This document shows, piece by piece, positions 45,466 through 56,060 of a DNA stretch of 64,000 nt. The translations under genes and the position numbers were made by a program. The notes under the pieces are model-generated. The model made no database searches and was not told the origin of the DNA. It saw only the letters and a program-made list of their open reading frames with translations. Within the stretch, counting starts at the first letter, position 1, and every line of letters starts with the position of its first letter. Source of the stretch: Streptococcus macacae NCTC 11558 (lineage in GTDB: Bacteria > Bacillota > Bacilli > Lactobacillales > Streptococcaceae); assembly GCF_000187995.2 (NCBI RefSeq), contig NZ_AEUW02000001.1, positions 744,001-808,000 of the forward strand. Reading direction: 5' to 3'.

Positions 45466-46491
45466 TTAGTCATCAACCTTGACAATCCAGCCTTCTGGTG
45501 CTTTTACATCACCAAATTGGATTCCTGTTAGTTCGTCATAAAGTTTTCGTGTCATTGGCCCAACTTCTGTCTCGCTATAGAAAACATGAAAATCATCACC
45601 GTGCTGAACACCGCCAATTGGCGAAATAACTGCTGCTGTGCCGCAGGCACCAGCTTCAGTAAACTTGTCTAAATCAGTAATGTAAACATCACCTTCAATA
45701 GCTTTTAAGCCAAAACGATTTTCTGCCAAATAGAGAAGGGAATATTTAGTAATAGAAGGTAAAATAGAAGGACTAAGAGGAGTTATGAATTCATTATCTT
45801 TAGTAATGCCAAAGAAATTAGCCGAGCCGACTTCTTCAATCTTAGTATGTGTTGCAGGATCTAAGTAAATGACATCTGAAAACTGACGATCATGCGCAAC
45901 CTTACCCGGTAAAAGACTAGCAGCATAATTGCCGCCAACTTTTGCTGCCCCCGTACCATGGGGAGCAGCGCGGTCATAATCATCTTGAATTAAGAAATTC
46001 GTCGGAGCCAAACCTCCTTTGAAGTAATTGCCGACAGGCATAGCAAAAAGGGTGAAAATATACTCATCCGCAGGATGAACACCGATAATATCTCCAACAC
46101 CAATTAAAAGAGGACGTAGATAAAGTGTTGCGCCTGTACCATAAGGAGGGACGAAATCTTCATTAGCACGGACAACTTGTTTTGCTGCGTCAATAAACTT
46201 ATCCGTAGGAACCTGCGGCATTAAGAGGCGATCTGCTGTACGCTGTAAGCGCTGAGCGTTCATATCGGGGCGAAACAGCTGAACAGAACCATCTTTAGTA
46301 CGGTAAGCTTTCAATCCTTCAAAAGCCTGCTGCCCATAATGTAAAGAAGGAGAAGCTTCTGAAATATGAAGCTTTGCATCTTCTGTTAATCGGCCTGCAT
46401 CCCATTTTCCGTCTTTGTAGTAAGAAATATAGCGAAATGGAAGTTTGCGATATTCAAATCCTAGATTTTCCCAATCCAAATCTACTGTCAT
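45466..46491 (-). CDS. ilvE: Branched-chain amino acid aminotransferase
   Basis: 341 residues from MTVDLDWENLGFEY. This start has AAGGA about 9 nt upstream; a 7-codon extension to 46512 is less likely. It is a fold-type IV PLP enzyme with HYGQQAFEGLKAYR, the PLP Lys in AAKVGGNYAASL, and the phosphate-binding EAGACGTAAVISP. It transaminates Leu, Ile and Val with 2-oxoglutarate. Promoter at 46521-46548, terminator at 45370-45401, so it is a single-gene unit between DUF2969 and parC. Confidence 0.96.
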   Translation of the reverse strand: MTVDLDWENLGFEYRKLPFRYISYYKDGKWDAGRLTEDAKLHISEASPSLHYGQQAFEGLKAYRTKDGSVQLFRPDMNAQRLQRTADRLLMPQVPTDKFIDAAKQVVRANEDFVPPYGTGATLYLRPLLIGVGDIIGVHPADEYIFTLFAMPVGNYFKGGLAPTNFLIQDDYDRAAPHGTGAAKVGGNYAASLLPGKVAHDRQFSDVIYLDPATHTKIEEVGSANFFGITKDNEFITPLSPSILPSITKYSLLYLAENRFGLKAIEGDVYITDLDKFTEAGACGTAAVISPIGGVQHGDDFHVFYSETEVGPMTRKLYDELTGIQFGDVKAPEGWIVKVDD

Positions 46492-46520
46492 TTTATGTCC
46501 TTCTTTCTTCATTTTTTTCT

Positions 46521-46548
46521 ATTTTACGCCTTTTCTTAAAATTTTCAA
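46521..46548 (-). promoter_or_regulatory. ilvE promoter
   Basis: Minus strand: TTGAAA (complement of 46543-46548), 16-bp spacer, TAAAAT (complement of 46521-46526), about 30 nt before the start codon. Confidence 0.65.
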
Positions 46549-46585
46549 GCACTTTTCATAAGATTCTGACAATTCCTTTAAATAT

Positions 46586-46610
46586 GGAGTCAAAGAAAGT
46601 TTTTGACTCC
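46586..46610 (-). terminator. Hairpin between parC and ilvE
   Basis: A 9-bp perfect stem GGAGTCAAA (46586-46594) / TTTGACTCC (46602-46610). Only a weak AT tail (ATATTTAAA) follows on the minus strand. It is probably the parC terminator. Confidence 0.45.
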
Positions 46611-46728
46611 ACTTGTCTAATAAGCAATGATTAATACAGTTCATGATCTATTGCTGCTGTAAACAAATGCTCCTATTAGTCATATCCATTACTCTTTCAA
46701 ATTAACTATTCTTAATTGCTTTTGTTTC

Positions 46729-49173
46729 TTACAGTATCTTAGCTGATAAGACACCTTGATCAGAAATTTTTTCCGATACGAAGGAGCCATTGCTGGTACG
46801 TTCAGAAAGAGTGAGTTGGGCTAAATTGACCACATATTTAGCAAAAGTTTGCGAGGTAATCTCCAATAACTCTTCTTGTTCATGCACTTCTGTTGTAAAT
46901 AAATCAATCTCTCCCTCTGAAAAGACCGGACCGGCTTGAAAAATACGATGGGGCTTGGATTTTAATTCACGTAAAACCTGCAAACCTCTGTTTGCCCGGC
47001 TGCTTACTGGAATAACATCTGTGGCCATTCGTTTGAGGCTGCCGCGCTGCGTTAAGATATAAATACTATCCGTATTTGAGATAAAAGCGCTAGCTACTGT
47101 ATCACCGTCTTTAAGATTAATGGCCTTTACTCCTGCTGCCTTAGTTCCAACAACTGGTACTTCCTCAATATTAAAGCGAAGGGCGTAACCTCTCTTAGTT
47201 AGCAGCATAACATCATCTAGCAAAATTGGTGATAGGGCAATGACTTTATCGTCTTCTCCTTTAAGTTTTGCATATTTTACCGATTTGACTTTATAACTGC
47301 GCCAAGGTGCCAGATCCTTACGCTCAAATCTTTTGATTTGACCTTGCTGTGTAACAGCATAGTAAGTACCTTCTTCAAAATGATTTACTAGATCTACATA
47401 AAGAATTTCTTCATCTGTCGCAAAATTGGTGATACTTTGACTGAGATGTTCTCCGATATCCTTCCAGCGAATGTCAACTAACTCATGAACTGGCCGATAA
47501 ATGACATTCCCTAAATTGGTAAATAAAAGCAATGACTGCCTTGTTTTTGCGCTTTGAATAAAAATGGGCTCATCGTCATCTCGTTTTCCTAATTCTTCCA
47601 CTGTAGAAGCATTAAAAGAACGTGGACTAGTCCGTTTAATATAACCGCTGCGTGTGACACTGACATAAGTTTCTTCTTCCACGATAAGACTGGCTGTATC
47701 AATTTCAATGGTCTGAGTTTCAGCCTGCAATTCTGTCAAACGAGGACTAGCAAACTTCTTTTTAACTTCACGCAGTTCACGTTTCATGACATTATACATA
47801 GTGCCTTCATCGCCAATAATGGCATTGAGAGTTGTAATGCGCTCACGCAATTCGGCTTCTTCATTTTCCAAAGTCACAATATCCGTATTGGTCAAACGAT
47901 ACAGCTGCAAAGTTACAATAGCCTCTGCCTGCTCTTCTGAGAATTCATAACTGACCTTTAGATTTTCCTTAGCATCAGCCTTATTTTCCGAAGCGCGGAT
48001 CAGGGCAATCACTTCGTCTAAAATGGAAATAACCCGAATGAGCCCCTCAACAATATGAAGGCGTTTTTCAGCCTTTTCCTTGTCAAATTTGGAACGCTCG
48101 ACAATAATCTCTTTACGGTGGGCGATATAACTAGTCAGCATAGGGATAATGCCCACTTGCCGCGGTGTGTAATGATCAATAGCCACCATGTTGAAGTTGT
48201 AATTGATCTGTAAGTCGGTGTACTTGAAGAGGTAATTAAGGATAGTTTGCTCATCAGCATCCTTTTTTAACTCAATGGCAATACGGAGGCCTTGGCGGTC
48301 AGATTCGTCGCGAACTTCAGCAATACCTGGAACTTTATTGTTGATGCGAACATCATCAATTTTCTTAACCAAAGCAGCCTTATTCACTTCGTAAGGAATT
48401 TCTGTTACTACAATCTGCTTTTTACCGCCTTTAAGGTTTTCAATTGCTGTTCGTGAGCGGACAGCAACACGTCCCTTGCCTGTTTCATAAGCTTTGCGAA
48501 TTTCATCCTTACCTTGAATGATAGCTCCTGTTGGAAAATCAGGTCCAGGCAAAAATTCCATGAGCTTATCCAGTTTAGCTGATGGGTGATCAATGAGGTA
48601 AATAACGGTATCAATCACTTCTGCTAAATTGTGCGGCGGGATATCAGTCGCATAGCCCGCAGAAATTCCTGTTGCGCCATTGACCAAAAGATTAGGGAAA
48701 GCTGCGGGTAAAACAGTGGGTTCTTTTTCAGTATCATCAAAATTCCAAGCCCAAGGCACAGTGTTTTTGTCAATGTCTTGAAGCAGGTAATCGGCAATCT
48801 CTGATAGACGTGCCTCCGTATAACGCATGGCTGCTGGAGGATCACCATCCATGGAACCGTTGTTCCCGTGCATTTCAATCAGAGTTTCACGATTCTTCCA
48901 ATCTTGACTCATACGCACCATAGCATCATAAATGGAAGAATCCCCGTGCGGATGGAAATTCCCCATGACATTACCGACAGACTTGGCTGATTTACGATAA
49001 CCCTTATCATGCGTATTGCCATCTTTATTCATAGAATAAAGAATCCGGCGCTGTACGGGCTTGAGGCCATCACGAATATCTGGCAAAGCCCTCTCTTGAA
49101 TGATGTATTTGGAGTAGCGGCCAAAGCGCTCTCCCATGATGTCCTCTAAGGACATGTTTTGTACGTTGGACAT
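46729..49173 (-). CDS. parC: DNA topoisomerase IV subunit A
   Basis: 814 residues. It is the DNA-cleaving subunit that unlinks daughter chromosomes. The catalytic Tyr118 lies in AMRYTEAR, and the quinolone-determining region reads HPHGDSSIYDAM with the wild-type Ser79 and Asp83 (S. pneumoniae numbering coincides). A series of C-terminal beta-pinwheel blades follows from about 490. SD AAGGA precedes the ATG. Normally it is adjacent to parE; here a 355-residue unknown gene lies between, all in the same direction. Confidence 0.97.
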   Translation of the reverse strand: MSNVQNMSLEDIMGERFGRYSKYIIQERALPDIRDGLKPVQRRILYSMNKDGNTHDKGYRKSAKSVGNVMGNFHPHGDSSIYDAMVRMSQDWKNRETLIEMHGNNGSMDGDPPAAMRYTEARLSEIADYLLQDIDKNTVPWAWNFDDTEKEPTVLPAAFPNLLVNGATGISAGYATDIPPHNLAEVIDTVIYLIDHPSAKLDKLMEFLPGPDFPTGAIIQGKDEIRKAYETGKGRVAVRSRTAIENLKGGKKQIVVTEIPYEVNKAALVKKIDDVRINNKVPGIAEVRDESDRQGLRIAIELKKDADEQTILNYLFKYTDLQINYNFNMVAIDHYTPRQVGIIPMLTSYIAHRKEIIVERSKFDKEKAEKRLHIVEGLIRVISILDEVIALIRASENKADAKENLKVSYEFSEEQAEAIVTLQLYRLTNTDIVTLENEEAELRERITTLNAIIGDEGTMYNVMKRELREVKKKFASPRLTELQAETQTIEIDTASLIVEEETYVSVTRSGYIKRTSPRSFNASTVEELGKRDDDEPIFIQSAKTRQSLLLFTNLGNVIYRPVHELVDIRWKDIGEHLSQSITNFATDEEILYVDLVNHFEEGTYYAVTQQGQIKRFERKDLAPWRSYKVKSVKYAKLKGEDDKVIALSPILLDDVMLLTKRGYALRFNIEEVPVVGTKAAGVKAINLKDGDTVASAFISNTDSIYILTQRGSLKRMATDVIPVSSRANRGLQVLRELKSKPHRIFQAGPVFSEGEIDLFTTEVHEQEELLEITSQTFAKYVVNLAQLTLSERTSNGSFVSEKISDQGVLSAKIL

Positions 49174-49216
49174 TTTTTATTATCCTTTTTAATTTCTTTT
49201 TGTCTAGTGACTTCAA

Positions 49217-50284
49217 TTAATAGTTTGGGTATAGAGGATCTTTTGCTGGAATAACTTTATCTGATAGCTTTCTTCCTAGAGAATTAAAATTATTTCTACT
49301 TGGTTTGGCATACTCTGCTATATCTTTATCGGGGTCATATGTCATATCCCACTTAGTCCCTATCAGCGCATAAAATCTTTGTTGGTCTTCTTCTGTTCTA
49401 AATCCAGAAAAAAACATCGGAAGCAAATTATTAAATTGGGATTCTAAATATTTAAATGCTGAATCATATACATTCTCATTCCCTTTAACAACGACCTCAT
49501 TCTCCGGAAAGTGTGCAATATTTCTAGTATAATTTTCTAAATCTAAAAATCTATCATCTGTCAACTTCTCCTTATTCCAAGGTGTCGTAATAAATTTTTC
49601 GGTCATAATCTTTTTAGGATTATCTTTATAAGAATATTCTATATAAGTTGCAATTGCCAAAAAGGGATACACCCGCAATTCAAATGCGACATTATCCTTA
49701 CCCGGTTTCCCATAAATTTTACTTCGTAAATCTCGATTTCCCAACTTCCCATAAAAGTTTTTAGAAAGTACTGAAGTCTCAATTTCATCAATAGTTTTCC
49801 CCGTACTTGTTTGCGAAATAACATTTTCGTAGGAAACGGGTAACAGGATTAGACTTGAGTATCGTGTCCCATCCTTAAATATATAGTATAACTTAGCAGG
49901 GATATATAGGTAGTAGCTGGGTTGTGGTGGTGAAGTTAACGGTTTTTGTGATTCATTGTATAGTGTGTAACTTGGATGTTCTTGCCAAAAATTTTGAACA
50001 ATATTAAAGTTTGTGGTTTCAAGATAATCATTTCTTTTATTTGTTTTATAGACACTAAAACAGGAAACTAACAAAGCTACAATGGATAGCCCAATCGTCA
50101 ATTCAGATTTAATTTTGGACCATAATCCCACCTTATCTTTTTTAATTTCAATTGGATTAGTAAGAGTTACTCTATACTCATTAAGGTTAGTTTTCTCCAT
50201 CCTCTGAAACTTTTTACTTTCAGACTTCAACAATTCCTGTCGTTGATTCTCTAACGAATTCTTTTTATCTTGCTTTTTTCCCAT
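49217..50284 (-). CDS. Unknown single-span membrane protein between parE and parC
   Basis: 355 residues, no family recognised. The first 60 residues are highly charged (Lys/Glu/Gln-rich, coiled-coil-like), then one membrane helix at about 71-92 (ELTIGLSIVALLVSCFSVY), then a long polar domain rich in Tyr, Asn and Asp. The cytoplasmic-in topology follows from the basic N-terminus. SD is GGAGA. It lies 14 nt after parE and 43 nt before parC, so it should be co-transcribed with topoisomerase IV. Base use resembles the accessory genes more than the neighbours, so later insertion is possible. Confidence 0.75.
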   Translation of the reverse strand: MGKKQDKKNSLENQRQELLKSESKKFQRMEKTNLNEYRVTLTNPIEIKKDKVGLWSKIKSELTIGLSIVALLVSCFSVYKTNKRNDYLETTNFNIVQNFWQEHPSYTLYNESQKPLTSPPQPSYYLYIPAKLYYIFKDGTRYSSLILLPVSYENVISQTSTGKTIDEIETSVLSKNFYGKLGNRDLRSKIYGKPGKDNVAFELRVYPFLAIATYIEYSYKDNPKKIMTEKFITTPWNKEKLTDDRFLDLENYTRNIAHFPENEVVVKGNENVYDSAFKYLESQFNNLLPMFFSGFRTEEDQQRFYALIGTKWDMTYDPDKDIAEYAKPSRNNFNSLGRKLSDKVIPAKDPLYPNY

Positions 50285-50298
50285 ATTCTCTCCATAAT

Positions 50299-52248
50299 CT
50301 AGAACACCGTATTCTCTTCCAAGGTGAACTTAACATTATCCTCGATCCATTTGCGGCGGGGTGGGACTTTATCGCCCATGAGAACATTGACACGGCGTTC
50401 GGCACGCGCGAGATCTTCGATCGTTACACGAATAAGAGTTCGATTTTCGGGATTCATGGTGGTTTCCCAGAGCTGGTCAGCATTCATTTCTCCCAAACCT
50501 TTATAACGCTGGAGAATGGCTCCCTTGCCAAATTTTTTGCGGAGGTCTTCAAGTTCTTGATCGGTCCATGCATACTCAACTACTTCTTTGGCTCCCTTGC
50601 CTTTAGACATTTTATAAAGGGGAGGCAGAGCAATATAGACGTGTCCTGTCTCAACCAGCGGTCTCATGTAGCGATAGAAAAAAGTCAAAAGCAGGGTCTG
50701 AATATGAGCTCCATCGGTATCGGCATCGGTCATGATAATGATTTTATCATAGTTAGCATCTTCCACCTTAAAATCAGGACCGGCACCAGCGCCGATAGTA
50801 TAAATCATGGTATTGATTTCTTCATTTTTAATAATATCATCCATCTTAGCCTTGGCGGTATTGAGCACCTTACCGCGCAAAGGGAGGATAGCCTGAAATT
50901 TGCGATCACGTCCCTGCTTGGCTGAGCCGCCGGCAGAATCTCCTTCGACTAGATAGAGTTCATTTTTCTTAGGATTTTTAGATTGGGCGGGAGTCAGTTT
51001 TCCGGAAAGAAGGCCCTTGTCTTTCTTGTTTTTCTTGCCGTTTCTGCTGTCGTCTCTGGCTTTGCGGGCTGCTTCGCGGGCATCGCGCGCTTTAATGGCC
51101 TTGCGGATAAGATTGGCAGCCAATTCGCCATTTTCCATAAGGAAATAGGTCAACTGATCTGAAACCAAACCATCCACAATCGGACGGGCTAGAGGACTGC
51201 CTAACTTATCTTTGGTTTGTCCTTCAAACTGCAAATGCTCTTCTGGAACAAGGATAGAAAGGACAGCAGATAAGCCTTCGCGGTAATCTGATCCTTCTAA
51301 ATTCTTATCTTTTTCCTTGAGCAGGCCTGTCTTTCTAGCATAATCGTTCATAGCTTTCGTAATAGCTGATTTGAGCCCAGTCTCATGCGTTCCGCCGTCT
51401 TTGGTACGGACATTATTGACAAAAGAGAGAATATTGTCTGAGAAACCATCATTGTACTGCAGAGCAACCTCTACTTGAAAATCAGATTCATTTCCTTCAA
51501 AGTAAATGACTGGTGTCAGGGTTTCCTTATCTTCATTGAGATATCCTACAAAGTCCTGAACACCGTTTTCATAGTGAAAGACAGCATATTCTGCTTCTTC
51601 CGGACGTTCATCTTTTAAAGTCAAAGTAACATTTTTAAGAAGAAAAGCGGATTCGTTGAGCCTTTCAGCAATGGTATTATAAACGAAATTAGTCGTTGAG
51701 AAAATACTAGCATCCGGCATAAAGGTTACCTTGGTTCCTGACTGTGTTTTGGGAGCTTTTCCAATCTTCTCTAAAGTCGTTACTGGCTTTCCGCCATTTT
51801 CAAAACGCTGTCTGTAAACTGAGCCATCACGCGTAATTTCAACTTCTAACCAGGATGACAGGGCATTAACAACAGAAGAGCCCACACCATGCAGACCGCC
51901 TGAAGTTTTATAGCCTCCTTGCCCAAATTTACCGCCAGCATGAAGGATCGTAAAGATAACTTCAACAGTCGGAATCCCCATAGCATGCTGACCCGTAGGC
52001 ATACCGCGGCCATGGTCGGACACCGTTAGACTTCCATCTTTATTAATGATAACGTCAATTTGATCTCCAAAGCCTGACAGCGCTTCATCCACAGCATTAT
52101 CTACTATTTCCCAGACAAGATGATGCAGCCCCATCCCGTCTGTAGATCCGATATACATTCCAGGCCGCTTGCGGACAGCATCTAATCCTTCTAAAACCTG
52201 AATGGCAGTATCATCATAATTATTAATTGTTATTTCTTTCTTAGCCAA
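50299..52248 (-). CDS. parE: DNA topoisomerase IV subunit B
   Basis: 649 residues: GHKL ATPase ([39 protein letters not shown]), transducer domain, and TOPRIM with [15 protein letters not shown], the Mg-binding DADTDGAH, and the C-terminal [10 protein letters not shown]. It powers decatenation with ParC. The start codon is TTG (complement of 52246-52248), supported by a strong SD (CTGGAGGT) 5-6 nt upstream and the family N-terminus [12 protein letters not shown]. It is divergent from plsY. Confidence 0.97.
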   Translation of the reverse strand: MAKKEITINNYDDTAIQVLEGLDAVRKRPGMYIGSTDGMGLHHLVWEIVDNAVDEALSGFGDQIDVIINKDGSLTVSDHGRGMPTGQHAMGIPTVEVIFTILHAGGKFGQGGYKTSGGLHGVGSSVVNALSSWLEVEITRDGSVYRQRFENGGKPVTTLEKIGKAPKTQSGTKVTFMPDASIFSTTNFVYNTIAERLNESAFLLKNVTLTLKDERPEEAEYAVFHYENGVQDFVGYLNEDKETLTPVIYFEGNESDFQVEVALQYNDGFSDNILSFVNNVRTKDGGTHETGLKSAITKAMNDYARKTGLLKEKDKNLEGSDYREGLSAVLSILVPEEHLQFEGQTKDKLGSPLARPIVDGLVSDQLTYFLMENGELAANLIRKAIKARDAREAARKARDDSRNGKKNKKDKGLLSGKLTPAQSKNPKKNELYLVEGDSAGGSAKQGRDRKFQAILPLRGKVLNTAKAKMDDIIKNEEINTMIYTIGAGAGPDFKVEDANYDKIIIMTDADTDGAHIQTLLLTFFYRYMRPLVETGHVYIALPPLYKMSKGKGAKEVVEYAWTDQELEDLRKKFGKGAILQRYKGLGEMNADQLWETTMNPENRTLIRVTIEDLARAERRVNVLMGDKVPPRRKWIEDNVKFTLEENTVF

Positions 52249-52332
52249 TTGGACCTCCAGATTTTTTCATCCATTTTATATTACAAGTTTTTTGTCATTT
52301 TTGCAAAATAAATCGTTCTTCTTTATTTTCTA

Positions 52333-52341
52333 TGCTATAAT
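52333..52341 (+). promoter_or_regulatory. Extended -10 promoter of plsY
   Basis: TGCTATAAT, a consensus extended -10. The hexamer ends at 52341, and the plsY ATG begins at 52349, so the expected transcription start coincides with the start codon. Confidence 0.7.
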
Positions 52342-52348
52342 ATTTTTT

Positions 52349-52990
52349 ATGAAAGTTTTTGTTTTTATCATTATAGCTTACCTCCTTGGTTCCATTCCCA
52401 GCGGACTTTGGATTGGCAAACTTTTTTATGGAAAAAACCTCCGTGATTATGGCAGCGGCAATACAGGTACGACTAACACCTTTCGTGTCCTAGGAGCCAA
52501 AGCAGGAATTGTTACTTTTATTTTAGACTGTTTAAAAGGTACAATCGCTACAAGTCTGCCTATTATTTTTCATGTCACATCTGTCTCTCCTATGCTGATT
52601 GGAGTCTTTGCTATTATTGGACATAGTTTCCCCTTATTTGCACAATTTAAAGGCGGCAAAGCTGTTGCAACCAGTGCTGGGGTATTGCTGGGATATGCCC
52701 CTATTTACTTAATTTTTCTTTTACTTATCTTTGGCCTTGCTCTTTATCTTAGCAGCATGATTTCTTTTGCCAGTGTTACTGTTTCAATCGCTGCTATTGC
52801 TACAGCTCTCTTTTTCCCGGCCTTTCACTTTTTATTGGATAGCTATGATCTTACCTTTACCATTATTGTGGTAGCAGCTTCTGGTTTAATTATCATACGG
52901 CATATCGAAAATATCAAGCGCATCAAAAATAAGGAAGAAAATTTAGTCCCTTTTGGACTCAATATCACCAAACAGCATAAAGCAAAATAA
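52349..52990 (+). CDS. plsY: Acyl-phosphate glycerol-3-phosphate acyltransferase
   Basis: 213 residues from [20 protein letters not shown]; an in-frame extension to 52292 would run across the promoter. Motifs: [10 protein letters not shown] (motif 1), [15 protein letters not shown] (motif 1/2 region), [21 protein letters not shown] (active-site loop) and the basic C-terminus. It is an integral membrane enzyme with about five to seven helices that transfers acyl groups from acyl-phosphate to glycerol-3-phosphate, the first step of phospholipid synthesis. There is no Shine-Dalgarno, and the promoter -10 lies 7 nt before ATG, so the mRNA is probably leaderless. A strong terminator follows. Confidence 0.95.
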   Translation: MKVFVFIIIAYLLGSIPSGLWIGKLFYGKNLRDYGSGNTGTTNTFRVLGAKAGIVTFILDCLKGTIATSLPIIFHVTSVSPMLIGVFAIIGHSFPLFAQFKGGKAVATSAGVLLGYAPIYLIFLLLIFGLALYLSSMISFASVTVSIAAIATALFFPAFHFLLDSYDLTFTIIVVAASGLIIIRHIENIKRIKNKEENLVPFGLNITKQHKAK

Positions 52991-53068
52991 AAAGCGTCTT
53001 ATAGGTGCCATTCCCATTAATGTTAGATAAAAACTAACCCTGGATTGGCTATCATAAGACGCTTTTTT
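52989..53068. terminator. Bidirectional terminator between plsY and pyrC
   Basis: A 14-bp stem AAAAAGCGTCTTAT (52989-53002) / ATAAGACGCTTTTT (53054-53067) with a structured loop. T-runs are available in both directions for these two convergent genes. Confidence 0.85.
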
Positions 53069-53094
53069 ATTAGTTTAGCATAAAATTTTTTTAT

Positions 53095-54363
53095 TTAAGC
53101 TTGGTATACAATCTGTCCATCACAGATTGTATAGCGAACTTGCCCTTTTAGGGCAGTGCCGATAAAAGGTGAATTAGAGGCTTTAGAAACAAATTGATTG
53201 GAAATGACGCGTTCTTTCTGATCCTCAAAGATAAGAATATCGGCAGGCCCATTTTCAGCTAGGTAACCAGCATCAAAGCCATAAAGTTCAGCAGGATTTA
53301 AAGTCATTTTTTCTAACAGCTGGCTGAGAGTCAAGTGTCCTTCTTCCACTAAGTGCGTTAGGCCCAAAGACAGAGAAGTTTCAAGGCCTGTCATACCAGA
53401 AGGAGCCTTAGTAATATCCTCTGTATTTTTTTCATCCCAATGATGAGGGGCATGGTCTGTTGCAATAACTGAAATAACACCTGACTTAAGACCTTCGATA
53501 ACTGCCAAACGATCAGATTCCAGCCGAAGAGGTGGATTCATTTTGGCATTAGCTCCTTGACTGAGAAGTAAATTTTCTGTACTTGAAAAATGCTGAGGGG
53601 CTGCTTCTGCAGTGACTTGGGCACCCAAATGCTGAGCAAATTCTACTACTTTAACACTTTGAGCTTTTGATAAATGCTGAATATGAACATGTGCTTGCCT
53701 GTCATAAGCAATCATCACATCACGCGCAATCATGCTGTACTCTGCTACCCCGGTTGCTCCGCAAATGTGGAATTCTTTTTCAGCAATATGCTCATTAAAA
53801 CCTAAAATACCATTTAAGGCAGGATCTTCTTCATGTAAGCTGATAAAAGTATTGGCTGCCTTAGCTGAATCTAAGGCTTCTTTAACGATTTTGGAATCTG
53901 TCAAAGGAATGCCATCATCTGAAAAACCTACAGCTCCAGCCTTTAACAAGGCTTTGAAATCTGTTAGATGCTCTCCGTCAAATCCCTTAGTGATTGTCGC
54001 TACTGATTTAACATGGATCTTTTCCTTAGCAGCACGCTTTAAGACTTCAGTTAAGGTTTTTACATCAGAAATCGTAGGTTTTGTATTAGCCATCATAACA
54101 ACTGTTGTAAAACCTCCGGCCGCTGCTGCCAAAGCCCCTGTATGAATATCTTCTTTGTGTGTCTGTCCTGGCTCACGAAAATGGACATGAATATCTACCA
54201 AACCCGGAGCAACAACCATTCCCTTTGCATCAATAACCTGATTATAGTTACCCTCGATATTTTCAGCTATTTTGGCAATTTTCTTGCCATCAATCAGGAT
54301 ATCTGAGACTTGGTCAAACCCTGTCTTAGGATCAATAACACGGCCGCTTTTAATCAATAACAT
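53095..54363 (-). CDS. pyrC: Dihydroorotase
   Basis: 422 residues from [15 protein letters not shown]; this ATG has GAGGAA 5-6 nt upstream, while an extension to 54393 would overlap ung. Class I dihydroorotase of the amidohydrolase fold: metal ligands in [17 protein letters not shown] and IATDHAPHH, and [11 protein letters not shown]. It closes carbamoyl-aspartate to dihydroorotate in pyrimidine synthesis. It is physically apart from the pyrKDFE cluster and follows ung by 13 nt in the same direction. Confidence 0.96.
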   Translation of the reverse strand: MLLIKSGRVIDPKTGFDQVSDILIDGKKIAKIAENIEGNYNQVIDAKGMVVAPGLVDIHVHFREPGQTHKEDIHTGALAAAAGGFTTVVMMANTKPTISDVKTLTEVLKRAAKEKIHVKSVATITKGFDGEHLTDFKALLKAGAVGFSDDGIPLTDSKIVKEALDSAKAANTFISLHEEDPALNGILGFNEHIAEKEFHICGATGVAEYSMIARDVMIAYDRQAHVHIQHLSKAQSVKVVEFAQHLGAQVTAEAAPQHFSSTENLLLSQGANAKMNPPLRLESDRLAVIEGLKSGVISVIATDHAPHHWDEKNTEDITKAPSGMTGLETSLSLGLTHLVEEGHLTLSQLLEKMTLNPAELYGFDAGYLAENGPADILIFEDQKERVISNQFVSKASNSPFIGTALKGQVRYTICDGQIVYQA

Positions 54364-54376
54364 AAATTCCTCCTTA

Positions 54377-55030
54377 TTATTTGAGCCAATCAATAGCTTT
54401 TAGTCCTTTAGATTCTAAAAAAGCATTCGTTTTGGAAAAAGGTTTGCTGCCAAAGAAACCTCGATAAGCCGATAAAGGGCTGGGATGAGAAGATTCAATG
54501 ATATAGTGGATAGGATTTGTAATGATCTGCTTTTTCTTACGGGCAAAACCGCCCCAAAGGATAAAGACAACAGGTGTCTCCTTTTGATTGACCACTTTGA
54601 TGACGGCATCAGTAAAAGGTTCCCAAATTCCGCCGGCATGTGCATTAGCCTGATGCTCAGGTACCGTTAGACTGGCATTTAGCAAAAGCACCCCTTGCCG
54701 AGCCCAAGATGTCAAATCATGGCTCTTCTTTTGACCAATATCATCAGCCAATTCCTGCAGAATATTCTGCAAAGACGGCGGTGCAGGCACTTGTTCTGGT
54801 ACAGAAAAAGACAGTCCTTGCGCTTGATTAGGGCCATGATAAGGATCTTGACCAATAATCACCACTTTGACATCTTCTAAAGCTGTTGTTTGAATCGCAT
54901 TGAAAACTTTCTCCCGCGGCGGATAAATGACACCTTGTGCATAAACAGTATCCATAAATCGGTTGATCTGAGCAAAATAGCCTTCAGGGAGCTCTTTTTT
55001 TATCAAGTCATGCCAAGCTGAATGTTTCAT
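54377..55030 (-). CDS. ung: Uracil-DNA glycosylase
   Basis: 217 residues, family 1. Water-activating motif [18 protein letters not shown] with the catalytic Asp, [12 protein letters not shown], and the DNA-intercalation loop [13 protein letters not shown] with the catalytic His. It removes uracil from DNA at the start of base-excision repair. It is cotranscribed with pyrC (13-nt gap), an arrangement common in streptococci. SD is AAGGAAG. Confidence 0.97.
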   Translation of the reverse strand: MKHSAWHDLIKKELPEGYFAQINRFMDTVYAQGVIYPPREKVFNAIQTTALEDVKVVIIGQDPYHGPNQAQGLSFSVPEQVPAPPSLQNILQELADDIGQKKSHDLTSWARQGVLLLNASLTVPEHQANAHAGGIWEPFTDAVIKVVNQKETPVVFILWGGFARKKKQIITNPIHYIIESSHPSPLSAYRGFFGSKPFSKTNAFLESKGLKAIDWLK

Positions 55031-55083
55031 ATGCTTCCTTTCTCTTTACACTACCTTATGACAAACGGTTTAAAAGCAAAAAA

Positions 55084-55584
55084 TTAAAATTTACCAACCA
55101 AGTCTATTTTAGCCTTCTCAATGACATGGTCTTCCAGCTCATGTAAAAGTTCATTGAGATAAAAACCCTTTTTTAAAGATAATTCCTTATCCAGAGCATA
55201 AACATTTAAAGTATAAAGATGATCCTTATCAGGAGGATAAGGCCCCAGATAGCCTTCTTCCATATCCGAATAATCTCTTGTTAAAAAACGAGATACTAGG
55301 CTGTTTTTTCCTTGCAGATGATCCTTATCCAATCTGGCAAAGTCCTCAGGAACAGTCTCTGTCGTAGGGCTAACATTAGCCACAATCCAGTGAATATATG
55401 CAAAACCGCATACTGGAATAGAATCATAGTCTACAAAAGTCCAGGCCAAACTCTTGGTTTCTTCTGGAATATCACTTATCTCAAAAGGAAAAGACTTAAC
55501 AGCATATCCCTTGTTTGTCTCTCTTGCTTTTTTAGCATAAGTATCCGGAATAATATTATTTTTAAATGGAACATTAATGTTCAT
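55084..55584 (-). CDS. YbhB/YbcL-type PEBP family protein
   Basis: 166 residues from MNINVPFKNN; the ATG at 55584 has GAGGTG 6 nt upstream. The phosphatidylethanolamine-binding-like fold is recognised from SLAWTFVDYDS, GFAYIHWIVANV and YLGPYPPDKDHLYTLNVYAL (ligand pocket, in parts). Bacterial members are cytosolic with unclear substrates. It starts 9 nt after the MmcQ-like gene, forming a two-gene unit. Confidence 0.82.
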   Translation of the reverse strand: MNINVPFKNNIIPDTYAKKARETNKGYAVKSFPFEISDIPEETKSLAWTFVDYDSIPVCGFAYIHWIVANVSPTTETVPEDFARLDKDHLQGKNSLVSRFLTRDYSDMEEGYLGPYPPDKDHLYTLNVYALDKELSLKKGFYLNELLHELEDHVIEKAKIDLVGKF

Positions 55585-55592
55585 AATACACC

Positions 55593-55931
55593 TCATTTCC
55601 TTGTCAGCCGACTGGACTCCAAAAGCATTTGCTTGAGCTCTTCTTGAGTCACTTCCGTCTCATTGACGGCAATCGTTAGCCAATGCTTTTTATTAAGGCC
55701 AATAGCAGGCATAATACCTCTATCATTTAGATATTCTTCTACTTGTTCTGGTTTTAGTTTCAGACTAAGCAGGAGTCTGCTGTCTTGTTCTAAAATAATG
55801 GCTAAAATCTTTTGATTGTGATGATGCCGAATGGCTGCATGTTCGCGTCCTTTACGTTTAAAAGGATAATCTTCATAACCATTGGTAATCATCAAAACTA
55901 AGGCTATGAGTTCTTTTTTCGTCAACTTCAT
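55593..55931 (-). CDS. MmcQ/YjbR family protein
   Basis: 112 residues of the MmcQ/YjbR fold (CyaY-like), recognised by the C-terminal NKKHWLTIAVNE and the central AIRHHHNQKILAIILEQ. Often annotated as a DNA-binding protein, but the function is not established. SD is GAGGAG. It lies downstream of pyrE after 129 nt with no clear terminator and is coupled to the PEBP gene. Confidence 0.8.
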   Translation of the reverse strand: MKLTKKELIALVLMITNGYEDYPFKRKGREHAAIRHHHNQKILAIILEQDSRLLLSLKLKPEQVEEYLNDRGIMPAIGLNKKHWLTIAVNETEVTQEELKQMLLESSRLTRK

Positions 55932-56060
55932 TTGATTCTCCTCATTTAGCGCTGGGCCTTCTTATTTCTGACTTCGTAAGTTATCACAATCAAGCTAGCT
56001 GCTATGTAAAAGATGGAAGCAGAAAACCACCCTTTTAAAATACTGATTTTGTCTTATTTC

